Shown here: positions 21,471 through 31,785 of the stretch, in pieces
Numbering within the stretch: the stretch's first letter is position 1
Layout of the letters: every line of letters begins with the position of its first letter
Notes under the pieces: model-generated
Told to the model about the DNA's origin: nothing
Databases searched by the model: none
The model's input: the letters and a program-made list of their open reading frames with translations, nothing else
NCBI GenBank assembly: GCA_022315425.1
Contig: JAIUPT010000016.1
Span: forward strand, 248,001-312,000
DNA length: 64,000 bases
Direction of reading: 5' to 3'
DNA from: Pseudevernia furfuracea
Lineage: Eukaryota > Ascomycota > Lecanoromycetes > Lecanorales > Parmeliaceae
Program-made: the position numbers and the translations under genes

Positions 21471-22138
21471 ATCTTGGAGGGTAAGTCCTCTCTCTACATG
21501 TAGATGGAGAAACCAACCTTTTCGATTCGGAAAACAGACGTCTACCGATTTTTTCAAGTGCAACTTTCTTGCTCTTCTCGGGCGACGAGCAATCACATTG
21601 GGCGGTCTATAGCTTTCTCTTACAAAGTCTTCCTTCATGGTTAGCGTCAACGTTGACTCTTGCGACCTTTTGGTCCGGCGGTTTGCAACGGGCATGCAGA
21701 TCCAACATCGGAGTACAAAGACTCCGCTGCTTGGGACGATCGTGCCCACTGCCGTAGTTCTCGATTTGGAAGGGGAGTCACCATGGGAAACGGTGTGCTC
21801 CACTGCTGCTGTCTATATTGAAGCTTGGGTATGTCCGACGCAACAGGACAGAGACCAAGGAAAGGAAAGTTGAACCACCGCCAAGCCCCACAAGGCTGAC
21901 CCTTTCCGCGTACTCTACCTTAGATTCGAAGCCAAGTATGATTCCCTGAAAAGTACGGCCAAGGTCTCAAGGTCACCATCAATGGGAAGAGGTAGTAACA
22001 AAATGTATCTTCAATTGTTGGTGACACAAGAGTGCAACTACTTCCTCATGCAGCAAGGCAGATAATCGACAAAGGTGAGACAAGCGAGCGTCTAGCCTGT
22101 AAGCTAATCAAAGCTCTCTGTATTTGGTAACCCTTTCC
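21471..22138. other. Intergenic, 668 bp
   Basis: Where the 5' part of the DAO gene should lie, no similarity is seen. Short frames only. Confidence 0.45.
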
Positions 22139-23080
22139 TCACACGGACTTCGTTCGCCTTTTCTGATACCTACGTTTCCCTGTCGGCGGCTGCTTCTTCT
22201 TGGGAGTGAACTTTGGAACAGCATCCTTGTGCACTGCGATTCTGCCCCACACAACAAAGTCAGGACAGCCTTCAACCCTGCGAACCTTGCCTTCTTTAGC
22301 CCAGCTTTTGAAGTTCGCCTTTCCCTCAGCCACGGCTTCATCGTACGACTTGCCGCGGAAGATTTGTGTTGCAAACCGAAAAGCACTAGCTGGTAGGCGG
22401 AAGTAGCAGGGCACAAGGCGCAATCTTAAGGAAAAGATGTCGTGGGGTGTCAGAGGTGCTGACAGTGGCCCTGCTGGTGGCTCCTCTTCAGGGTCTGTTC
22501 CGAAAATGTCCATATTTGGGTCTTCTAATCTATATCCATAATGTCCATATCTCTCTGTTCTAATCCTGAGTTGTAGAATGCTTAGTTCCAAGATCTTCTG
22601 ACCTTCTTTCCACTGCTTCATCACATTTTCTCGCTCGAGGATAACCAAAGCTCTAGCAGCAGCAGCAATGAACCGCGCATGTCGTGAATTTGACCATTCC
22701 TCATACTTTAGCCAGAATCCGGCCCAAGATACGTCTTTTCTACTCTTGGAGAGTCTGTGGACATGGGCCTTCTGCTGTTTCTGATTGAGGGTTTTGAACC
22801 ACAAGCGCCATTCTGCGGACTTGGAGGCAGCGACAGATACCTCCCACCTTTGTTGTATAGCGGACGGAAGACAAAATTCTTCCAAGGCTCGGAAAGGTAA
22901 TAGAGGGTATGATTCTTTCAGGCCCGGCTTGAGTTGGCTGTTAGTCGTGGCGACCTCGAATTCGGGTACAAAGATGGTTTCCTCGATATTTTCTGGTTGC
23001 TCATGGCGAATTGGAATGGTGCATCTAGCATGATCAGGAATGTAGGGTGCTGCTCTCCCATTAGCAAAGCATTCAGAACA
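22139..23080 (-). CDS. Unknown protein, 5' end unresolved (intron or frameshift)
   Basis: An open frame of 313 codons ends at 22139. Its 5' limit at 23080 follows a possible acceptor (GTGTAG), since the frame has a stop immediately before. It begins CSECFANGRAAPYIPDHARC, with three cysteines, then has an aromatic, helical middle (WAGFWLKYEEWSNSRHARF) and a very basic tail (KKKQPPTGKRRYQKRRTK). In a frame one base away, an ATG at 23205 leads straight into this point with AAAKWMQQRKISVQQKC, so the two parts look as if they belong together. Either a small intron or a frameshift joins them. I do not recognise the family; lineage-specific and possibly decaying. Confidence 0.5.
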   Translation of the reverse strand, partial: CSECFANGRAAPYIPDHARCTIPIRHEQPENIEETIFVPEFEVATTNSQLKPGLKESYPLLPFRALEEFCLPSAIQQRWEVSVAASKSAEWRLWFKTLNQKQQKAHVHRLSKSRKDVSWAGFWLKYEEWSNSRHARFIAAAARALVILERENVMKQWKEGQKILELSILQLRIRTERYGHYGYRLEDPNMDIFGTDPEEEPPAGPLSAPLTPHDIFSLRLRLVPCYFRLPASAFRFATQIFRGKSYDEAVAEGKANFKSWAKEGKVRRVEGCPDFVVWGRIAVHKDAVPKFTPKKKQPPTGKRRYQKRRTKSV

Positions 23081-23921
23081 CTACACTTCTGCTGTACAGA
23101 GATCTTACGCTGTTGCATCCATTTGGCCGCAGCTACCGATATGCCAGACGCCCACATTGAGTCCGGCCGCCACGGCCTTCCTTGCCGATCCAACCGCGGG
23201 TCCATCCTCTTGAAAGACTAAGCAGAAAATTTTGAATGGAATTCGCGGGACGGTGCTTGGTAGGCGGGTTGTGAAGGCTTGATTGCCTCGTCCGGGTTTG
23301 ATGCTGTCTGATGGCCCAGTGAGCGAGTAGATGGTCCGTGCAAGCCTGGCTGTGCAAAGGGTCGGACGCATTAGTCAATGCGGAAAGCGACACCCAGTGG
23401 GCGTTTTCATGAAGAAAGCGGGTAGCGAGTTTGCGCACCAAATATCTTGTCAAAAAAATAGAGTACAGCAATGAGAATGACGACGTTAGCAATAGATATC
23501 TTAATCACAAGGCTGTGGCGGGTAAGTATGTAATTAGTAGAATGGTGGGCATGATGGTTCGTTATGTCGAGGATGCGAGGAGTAGATGTCCATCATGGCT
23601 CCGTGATTCCTTGAGTGGGCCGATGAGGAAAGCGCGGTCTTTGAGGAACATGGGCATCGATCGCGCATCCCCCTTGCCGACGTGCAGACGGGAGTAGGAG
23701 GTACTCGAAAGCACATCCAGTGCTGACCAAGTATAAATGACGAAGGTACCACCCGGGTAAAATGGGTATCCAGTAGAATAACATGATTAAAAATGAGGGT
23801 AAGCCTCGGAAAGGGTATCTAAAAACCAGTGCCTCTAACGACTATTATAGAATTCTGCATGTCAATTATTCGAAGCATCTAGTACAAAAGATCAGAAGTG
23901 TCCAGCATCTTGACTTATCGC
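23081..23921. other. Gap between two minus-strand unknown genes
   Basis: Contains the possible 5' exon (23205 to about 23083) of the 22139 gene. The rest shows no supported coding sequence. Confidence 0.4.
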
Positions 23922-25336
23922 TCAGAATGCAACACCAACACTGGCTACTTGGGGCGGTAATGGCGTCGTCTCGACATCGAAGCTGGCTCCTCGATCACTA
24001 TCACCAAGAGTCCAGTATGAAGACATCGAATTCTGCTTCGTATGTGGTCGAGGGCTGGGAGACGACCATGGGCTATTGCGTTCTGTTGGACGGGAAATAT
24101 CGTACATGCTCAATGACGTAGATGAGCGTTCAGCTGTTGGTAGCGCTGGAAAGGCCTTCAAAATCCACTGAGAGAACCGATTCCGAAAGGATGAATGGAT
24201 ATTGCCTGAGATGCTTGTAATTACAATCGGTCTCTCACTCATTGCGGTGTCTGAGCGGAATGGGTCGAGGAGAGGCGTCGGGGGGTTCAACAACGTAGAG
24301 CTTCCGGAAGAAGATCTCGCTTGGGACATAAGAGGCTGTTCTGCAAGGGCATCACGTTGGATCGAGCTTCGCCTTTGAAGCGGTTGTTCATCACAGGGCG
24401 TACTTTTGGTGTTGTCGTCCCGATCAGAGATGGGAGGCCGAAGCATCTGCTCACCGGGTCTAGGAGACAAAGGCGATATTTCCTCTTGGATGGTAGCGCA
24501 ATTGGGCAAGCGTCCTTCTAGTGACTGTCGTTCTTCAAGGTGAGTGCGCAGCCGCAGGCTCTGCTCGCTAGCTCTCCTATAAATTGTGTACGGGGGCTCA
24601 GAGTTGGACCGAAAGGCAGCGGGCGGAGGCTGGGGTAAATGGGCGTCCCTGGCGTCCAAGGCGTCCAAGAAATCTTGTGCACTTCGAGTAGTGATGAAGC
24701 TCGGTCTGCGCTCAATGGACCTGGACCGTAGGTGATCGATGGATCGCGACTTTGATGGACTACCGACCCAGTTCAAAGTGAGTTGGCTGTCCATGCTGAA
24801 TCGTGATGCATCTAGGGAGGACGCCCTTGAAGGTACCGGCTTCCTTGGAATTGAGAATGAGCTTGAAGGATGTCGAAGGAGCATAGAGTCTGATCGTGAT
24901 TTGACAAGTGCTTGCACAGGTCGTTCCAACGTCACATCATCCCCCATGTCGGCTCCATCTTCCCAGAAAATTGGCAGATCGGGGAGTTCATTGCCGGGCA
25001 GGTATATGCTCAATTGTAGAGGTCGAAATGCTGGACTACGCCTTAGGGGAGATACACGTCCGCTTTGGACCCTTCTGAATTCGGATGGGGGGCCGATCGT
25101 TGGCCGACGGGGTGCGCCGCGTCTGCTTGCAAAGCTCACTCTGCTCAAAGATCTTGAGGTCCGAGGCCGGCTTTCGGAAAGCCGTGCAGTCTGACATAGA
25201 GAGCTTGGAGGGCGGTGAGATGTAGATTGCCGGTAGGAGGATCGAGGCTTTGCAGGTGCATGATCGAGGTTGTATTCCGGTGGAGGATGTGGCAGAGGTT
25301 GCTCGCAGCAGACATCATTAGGATTACCAACAGCTA
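23922..25336 (-). CDS. Ser/Pro/Arg-rich hypothetical protein, 3' exon
   Basis: A 471-codon open exon preceded by a good acceptor, a pyrimidine-rich tract ending CTCCAG at 25337. It has no usable ATG near its start, so at least one upstream exon exists, probably within 25337-25760. The protein is largely disordered: Ser, Pro and Arg with many RSxS phosphosite-like motifs, for example SKSRSIDHLRSRSIERR. There are short ordered pieces such as QLSIYLPGNELPDLPIFWED and SSFRNRFSQWILKAFPAL. A large regulatory or scaffold protein is one reading. No domain is recognised. Confidence 0.6.
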
Positions 25337-26840
25337 CTGGAGTCGAGTAAGCGGAATTTCATCAAGTTGATTAATGGTGAAAGACGAACTAATGCTTTGA
25401 GCCGCTGGCTCAGACTTGTCCCCGCCGTCCTGCGGCTTTTGAAAGCAAGACGAAATGGAAGTGGCCAGCCAGGTCGAATGCATCAAGTCCCAACAGTCAC
25501 TCAAGCTCTCCATTACTACACCTTCATTACAAGTATGGAGAGACGCAAAAGCCTGAGAAGGATGTGAGTAGGGATGGAGGCAGAGAACGGTGATATACAC
25601 GGAGCCGGAAATTTGAGAGCGCACATCGTTTCCGATGTAGGAGCACACAGGCACATATGAAACTACTGTTCTCCATACACTATGAACGAAAAGCCAGGCA
25701 GGAAAAGAGGGCGCCAATGAGGTCGAGAGCAGATTGCGGCACAGACATAGAAGAGGTCAGCATTGGTTGGGCAAGACGGTTCAATATAGCTCTGAAATGA
25801 TAGTGGCCATTCATGAGCGGTAAGCAGGATTGGATGTGGTGAGCTTCGGAGATGTCACGAACAAGCATGGTATCCTGAAGTGTGATTGGTTTTCTCATCA
25901 AGGGCGGTGGGCGATGGGCGCTTACGGAGTAAGACCACGACCTTTAGAGCTTTAAGGTACTCCAACCAGTAGCTAGCTAATCATGAGATTAAAAAAGAAA
26001 AATTAACGGACTCACGCAGGCACAAAAGATGAACGGATGAACATGGGGAAAATGGTGGCAAAGGGTGGATGCATTTGATGATTTGATAAGGTGAAATAAA
26101 TGTGAGACGTTTGATGTTTGAAAGCGAGCATGGGCTTCATTTGACTGAAAGCGACTGCGAGAACTAAGCCCGTTCGGTTCCTTACGTGGTACTCTACTAG
26201 TATAGTACCTTACCTTACCTTAGCTTAATGGCCTAAGCTTGGATTTCCTTAATACCGTAAGGTACACACCGTGACCCTAACGATATTGCATCTACCTAGG
26301 TACCTACCTTAGGTGCCTAGGTAGACCTGAGCATCCGATAACCAAGCACAAACAACATGTATGACTGCGCCCGGAATTGTGTCATTGACGCAGCCCACGA
26401 AGCTCTCCAATCATTTCCTAGGTAAAGATGTGTGATTGATGATTCCGGCAAGCCAGTGGGCCCGGCCCACTGGGCCGCTGGCATAGAGTCGAGTTTCCTG
26501 CTCGACAGCTCAACTGCGTCTGCAGGATCTGGACATCCAAGCTGCACCGCCCTGTCGAGTGTCGACTATCTGTGTGTCGAAATTTTAATCCCATATAAGA
26601 TAAAGTGCATATCGCGGCTGTTCAGTCATCGCTTGTTTACAAGGAATGGGAACTCATGACTGGCAGCGCCTTCGAATAGCGTAATGGTGGTTACGTACCT
26701 GAATCCATGCGTGTAATCTATCTGCGTCTATGATTTTAGAAATGGGAACTCGGCGCGCTTTTCTATAGCTCCCCTAAAAGTCGTGCTTGAGAGTATGCTG
26801 AATCCTTACACTGGTTTTCAAAACGTAAACCCATTCACTA
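25337..26840. other. 1.5 kb with possible 5' exon(s), then AT-rich intergenic DNA
   Basis: 25337-25760 probably holds the start of the 23922 gene; a minus-strand ATG near 25750 opens MSVPQSALDLIGALF, but no splice chain could be fixed. 26180-26330 is rich in ACCTTA / CCTAGG words and holds the inverted repeat at 26291. 26330-26840 shows nothing. Confidence 0.4.
26291..26325. repeat. Near-perfect hairpin, 15-bp arms
   Basis: TCTACCTAGGTACCT and AGGTGCCTAGGTAGA flank a 5-nt loop (ACCTT); 14 of 15 positions pair as Watson-Crick. It sits in a CCTAGG/ACCTTA-rich patch and could be a MITE end, a binding site or a local palindromic duplication. Confidence 0.7.
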
Positions 26841-27578
26841 TCATAGCTGAGATGAGGTCTGACTCTGATCTTTGGCAGAATCCGGATTCTTGACAAAGAA
26901 TCGCGGAAATATTGACCTCAATTCTTCCAGATGACGAATTTGATATCTTCCAGCCTTGCTCTCTGGAGCTGAATCTTCCTCTTCCAACTTGTGCACCACA
27001 GTCCAACCCCTCTCATTTGCATGTCTGCAATTGAGGGCCGAGTCGTCCACAAAGTAGCACTCCCCCATGGACGTCGCCCCCGCCTCCCTCTCAGCCTTCT
27101 CAAACATCTCCTTATGCGGTTTTGCCAGAAGCACCTTTGCCGCGTAATCACAATACGTAACTCCTTCAAAGCAGTCCTCCACACCTAGAAGCCTTACCAC
27201 CCTTCGTGCATGCGTTATATGCGCGTTCGTGAACAACCACATCTTCACCTTGCTCCTGTCCATATCTTCAAGCAGCCTCCTCAGCTGTGGGTCAGGCTTT
27301 ATTACGTCATCGAGCGGTAGCGCATCGTCAACTTCGCGATTGTAGGCCAAAGGGTCAATGGTATGGTGCTTGACGAGACCGGAAATGGCGAGACCGTAGT
27401 CTTTGTAGTATCTTGCATGAAGGGCCCTCGCATCTGAGGCGGGGAGAGAAAGGTGCCGGACGAAGTAGGAGTCGATGAGCTCTTGCATTAGTTCTTGGAT
27501 GCGGAGGCTGCGAGGGTAGAGACAGTTGTCTATGTCAAAGAAGAAGACCGGTCGACGGTCTGGGGAAGAGGACTCCAT
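26841..27578 (-). CDS. HAD-superfamily pyrimidine 5'-nucleotidase (SDT1/PHM8-like)
   Basis: A single exon of 245 residues starting at the ATG 27578. HAD motif I is FFFDIDNCLYP (nucleophile Asp15, acid/base Asp17), motif II MWLFTNAH (about 115), the Lys of motif III is in AKPHKEMFEKA, and motif IV is YFVDDSALN. The cap is the helical C1 type (RALHARYYKDYGLAISGLV), as in Sdt1 and Phm8. These yeast enzymes dephosphorylate UMP/CMP and lysophosphatidate, helping pyrimidine salvage and detoxification. Length is slightly short of Sdt1 (280) because the N-terminus is shorter. All catalytic residues are present. It diverges from the CCCH gene 545 bp away. Confidence 0.9.
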   Translation of the reverse strand: MESSSPDRRPVFFFDIDNCLYPRSLRIQELMQELIDSYFVRHLSLPASDARALHARYYKDYGLAISGLVKHHTIDPLAYNREVDDALPLDDVIKPDPQLRRLLEDMDRSKVKMWLFTNAHITHARRVVRLLGVEDCFEGVTYCDYAAKVLLAKPHKEMFEKAEREAGATSMGECYFVDDSALNCRHANERGWTVVHKLEEEDSAPESKAGRYQIRHLEELRSIFPRFFVKNPDSAKDQSQTSSQL

Positions 27579-28123
27579 GTTGTGAATACAGCTGGATGAG
27601 GATCACATTGAAGGTTAGCATTTATCTAACTTGAAGATTAAGAGGGCCACACGGTGTTTGCGTGGACTGAGCGCTCGTCATGTTTTGAAAGTGTTGAAGT
27701 CATCAGCTCACCCGTAGTCAGAGTGGCCAAGCTGTTCGTATTCTCTACTATATACAGAGTTTGCTAGAATACGTGCAACTTAAGAACAGTCGTATCCTGA
27801 TATCGCCTTCCGCCCTTTTCGATTCGGCTTTGGCTGTTGCAGTGTGCAGGCTTTCCAAACTTCTTTCGGAATTTGGACTTGAAATCCTTGCATTTCACGC
27901 TAGAGTAGAAGCAGTCTAGTCGCGTGGTCAAATCTCTGTCCAGATCCAACCTCCTTTCCAACTTACATACCGTACCATAGGTTGCAGGCACCTCAACGTT
28001 GAAGCTGTCTATACTGATACTGTCTAAGCTTCGGCTATATCAGGTCGCTCGCGATTGTGACAAGAGCTATGTGTGTCGATAGACATTCACATTGACACAG
28101 CATTGAACAAGTCAGCAGTACGT
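27579..28123. other. Divergent promoter, HAD and CCCH genes
   Basis: 545 bp. The CCCH frame is open upstream to 28073 without an ATG, so 28124 is the first start. An ATG at 28069 hits a stop after eight codons and could be a short upstream frame. Confidence 0.45.
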
Positions 28124-30889
28124 ATGATGGCCAGTGCTGTCGCTGATCGCAATGGCTTTTCGTTTACTGCGAACGAAGAGCTGGTTGAATATGAGAAGCT
28201 TATAAAGCTTCGCAATGATGTCTGTGCAAATAACCGTTCCTCGCCCAAGCAGTCTAGTGGTTTAGGTAATCCATTCTCTGCCTCCGGACCTTTACCCTTA
28301 CCGCCCGTGTCTTCGTCACAAATGACGAACGGCATTCACCCTCCTTCTCAGGTCAGCAATGCAACATCTTCCCTAGCAGCGAACCCACATGTCACCAAGC
28401 CTTTATCGAGTTCCTTTCACCCCAAATCGCCCAACAATCAGAAGGTTCCGACTCCAGTGCCTGGGTCATCTGGCATCGATCCAATATTTCTTACCAAATC
28501 CGATGTACTCATAAGAGCAGAGATACAACAGAAAAGGTCACGCATAGAGCGGGCCTTGGAGGAGCAAATACACCAGAGAAGAAAGCAGAAAATGTTCGAT
28601 CAAGAAGCTTTGCCAGACTTTAATGCTACGGAAGTCTTGAGAAAGGCGCAAGAGCTTGTAAAGCCCCTCAAGATGCACGAAACCAGTCGCGCTAACGGAG
28701 CTGCTTCGTCCAGTGATTCGTTGGATGAGAAAACATTGTACTCAAGTCAGGTCGAATCTACTACGACAGAGGAAGCAGATGAGTCTCATAAATGGCGTCC
28801 CCATCGAATTTGCAATTTTTTCCTTAAGGGAGAGCACTGTCGATACGGAGATGCGTGTACTTTTTCTCATGACCCAAAATTGAAGCACAAGCTTGAAGCG
28901 GATGGATCACAGGCTGTGGATCTTGATAGCGTCAATGCTGACGAACAGACAAACCTACGCCCTGAAATATCCTTGGCTCATGCCTCGACGAACCGCGCGA
29001 TACCTCACCCTGTGACAAAAGAGGGCACTGCAGTTGCTTCAATGTCGCAAAAGGAGCGGGTGATGCAGGAACGCATTGCCCAGCTCGAGGCCGAGCTTGC
29101 GAATCGACCAAGGAATGAGCAGCAAGCACGTCCTGATGCCACCGTTCGCCAGCATGCAAAAGAGATAAACGATTCTCAGGAAGACTCTGCATATTCACCT
29201 CCTGGCCCAGATGAGTTCGGGCGAGATGTAGGTTTGCGGGAGGTTGAAACACGGCAGCCGACAACAAAACAGCGGCCTCCTCCAGGTCATGTTCAACCAT
29301 CAGCGCGTGAGTTTGCCGTGCGCAATGGCAGGTCACCTTCGCCACTGCCGAACAATGTGCGAGTTGTCAGGAATCACATAATGTCTCCAGTAGCACCACA
29401 ACCTTCGCGTGTGTCACCATTAGCCGTGGCCAAAGTTCCGCAAGTCTCTCAGGTACAACGCAGCCACGGTGAGAATCGTCGTCTTTCACGTGCATCTAAT
29501 ACGGAGGTTACGAGTGCTGGACAAAGTCCAAAAGCGGGCTTACAGCCTTTGAGCTCGAAGAAGCGAAGAAGGGGGTTGGATCCCCAGGAGCATACCCGTA
29601 ATGCGGTTCCGCGTAGAGAGCTGGGCTCGCCTGATGTCCGCATTAAGGACGAGCCTATCTCGCCTCCTCCTTTTGAGGATGCTGTGGAAATACGACAAAT
29701 TCGTCCCAGGCAGGGAGTACCACGACAGCTGTATGTCGATACGGCTGCGCCTCAATATCGCGACCAAGAGCCAATAATTTATCAACCTCGAATTAGCGAA
29801 CGTCCAGCGTATCGGCAACCTTTTGATGACAGGAGACCTTTGACACCATTAGCGCGCCGTGTGGTCTCTCGAAACGGCCAACGACACGTGCCCAACGACG
29901 AACAGGATCTTAGGCGGGTTGTTAGCGCTAGACAAGTAAGAGCTCCGATGTCGCCTGCTCCCCAACCTGTACAGTACTCTGCTCCTCATCCCCGTACTAC
30001 GAGACCAGCTTCTCAAGTTAACAATTCACCAACGGGCCAGCCGATGTCTCAACAGTACAGAGCATCGGTTCAACCAGGATCAGCGACTTATATCTCTCAT
30101 GATCGCTCGACATCTCCGCCTTTGCGTCGAAAGCAAGCATCTCCCTTTGGACGAAACCCAATCGCTATGGCGCCGCCGCCGCGGCGTATCATGATCGACC
30201 AATGGGGTAGAGAATGCATTGAGGTTCCTGTAAACGCTGGACGGCAAGTCTCCGTCGCCCCTGTCGCGAGCAGAAGCGAATATGACCCTCGCTACGAGCA
30301 ATCCGCTCCTCGTAGTGTCCGCCAATCGCAGCTGGTGAGCGTTGACGACGGAGGGCAGTATGTTCGCAGAATTCCATCGCCAGCCTCTCCGCCGTTCTTC
30401 GAGTTTCCGCAACAGCGAAACACTCAAGTGGTTGAAACGAATTCGCGAAGCATGCCTTACGCCGAGTCGTATGCCCCACGCAACGACAGTACTCACCCAG
30501 TTGAGTATCCGGAAGCTCGGCTAGCTGCCCGTTATGCAGACGTTCCTGAAGCGCGTGAAGGGATGATACGGATGCAAAGCGCACGGCCTGTTGAAAGACA
30601 ATATGAAGTGCCTCGAGAACAAGTGACTAGGGTACAAAGTGTGAGGCCTCAGCAGCCGCGCATCGTGCAACTGGGAGAACGAGCGGAGGCTAGAGCGCAA
30701 GTCAGCCGTCAAGTCAGTGTGTTTGCGGACGATGGACCGATAAGGCCGGTGAGCTATGCGGTGGAGGAACGGCCAAGGTATCAGTACACAAGTCAGGGGC
30801 AGGATCGGGGCTACGTCGAAGAGACGACGGATGGTGGCGGTATATACGAAACACCGGGGAGTGCAGGCAGGCGGCAAGTATTTCGTTGA
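28124..30889 (+). CDS. CCCH-type zinc-finger protein
   Basis: A single exon of 921 residues. One C-x8-C-x5-C-x3-H finger is clear: CNFFLKGEHCRYGDACTFSH (residues 230-249), preceded by KWRPHRI. This class usually binds AU-rich or polyadenylated RNA. Residues 150-200 form a basic helical stretch (RAEIQQKRSRIERALEEQI); a short coiled coil follows the finger (KERVMQERIAQLEAELA). The remaining two thirds are Pro/Arg/Gln/Ser-rich and disordered, with many RQVS-like repeats and a possible basic signal, KKRRRG. The role is most likely post-transcriptional control of mRNA; targets are unknown. No break is seen. Confidence 0.85.
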   Translation: MMASAVADRNGFSFTANEELVEYEKLIKLRNDVCANNRSSPKQSSGLGNPFSASGPLPLPPVSSSQMTNGIHPPSQVSNATSSLAANPHVTKPLSSSFHPKSPNNQKVPTPVPGSSGIDPIFLTKSDVLIRAEIQQKRSRIERALEEQIHQRRKQKMFDQEALPDFNATEVLRKAQELVKPLKMHETSRANGAASSSDSLDEKTLYSSQVESTTTEEADESHKWRPHRICNFFLKGEHCRYGDACTFSHDPKLKHKLEADGSQAVDLDSVNADEQTNLRPEISLAHASTNRAIPHPVTKEGTAVASMSQKERVMQERIAQLEAELANRPRNEQQARPDATVRQHAKEINDSQEDSAYSPPGPDEFGRDVGLREVETRQPTTKQRPPPGHVQPSAREFAVRNGRSPSPLPNNVRVVRNHIMSPVAPQPSRVSPLAVAKVPQVSQVQRSHGENRRLSRASNTEVTSAGQSPKAGLQPLSSKKRRRGLDPQEHTRNAVPRRELGSPDVRIKDEPISPPPFEDAVEIRQIRPRQGVPRQLYVDTAAPQYRDQEPIIYQPRISERPAYRQPFDDRRPLTPLARRVVSRNGQRHVPNDEQDLRRVVSARQVRAPMSPAPQPVQYSAPHPRTTRPASQVNNSPTGQPMSQQYRASVQPGSATYISHDRSTSPPLRRKQASPFGRNPIAMAPPPRRIMIDQWGRECIEVPVNAGRQVSVAPVASRSEYDPRYEQSAPRSVRQSQLVSVDDGGQYVRRIPSPASPPFFEFPQQRNTQVVETNSRSMPYAESYAPRNDSTHPVEYPEARLAARYADVPEAREGMIRMQSARPVERQYEVPREQVTRVQSVRPQQPRIVQLGERAEARAQVSRQVSVFADDGPIRPVSYAVEERPRYQYTSQGQDRGYVEETTDGGGIYETPGSAGRRQVFR

Positions 30890-31785
30890 CAGGAGTGTTG
30901 AAGAATTGGGGAGTGTACGATGGTGGCATGTAGGCTACCTTAGGCTAGATGGATTCTTGTCGTGGATAGAGCTATGTTGGAAGTGGATGGTGGTGGACCT
31001 TGCGGCCGAAGCTCGTAACTTTGTTCCTCTAGGTATATACCTTATAACAAAAATCACTTTGATACTACGCAACAAGATATGTTTGTATCGTCTTCATAAT
31101 ATTTCGACACTGTCATGATGTGTACCTACTGGTAAGCTTACTTAGTGACTGCTCAGTCTGTGATGACCAGTGGCTGGCCGAATGATCCGGGTCTCCACAT
31201 AGACATGCATATTTTCATATTTCGGATCTCGCTCTAAAAGTGCTCTGTTATCTTGTTATTAGTAAGTTGAAAGTAAGGTCGGTGGGAATGTTAAGAATAA
31301 TAATGTCGGGGTGCATGTGCATGATGTGCATGCAAATGGTGAATGTAGATCATTAATCCTCTCAATCAAAATCATTGGTCGTTCCTGTATACCCGACATA
31401 CCTTATAGATGATAGCACGTACATAGACTATAGAGTAATGTCTACATGTCCCCGATTGCTGCATCATTGAATAGTAATCCAGTGACAAGGGAGGGTGAGA
31501 ATTCGAATTTCAGCCCTACGAGAACGAATGCACTGCCCAAATCCCATTACTTAAAGTAGAGTACTCTACTTTTAGTCTTGTGCATCTTGGTTCTTGATTC
31601 GCGTCGAGCACTTGAAACCTTTAAACCTTGCTACTTACCTATTTATTCACGCTAAGCTATCACACCTCTACCTTACCTTAACTCATATTTCTTGTTATTT
31701 CAATCTCCGCCGCAGCAGATGCTTCTTCATCCCCTACCCTCCTTCAACAGCATCGGCACCGTGAGGGGAGGTAGTGAGGTGCATC
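30890..31785. other. Intergenic, 896 bp, AT-rich
   Basis: No gene supported. 31300-31345 has a TGCATG-rich patch. Pyrimidine-rich before 31785. An alternative upstream start for the KH gene cannot be excluded. Confidence 0.45.
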
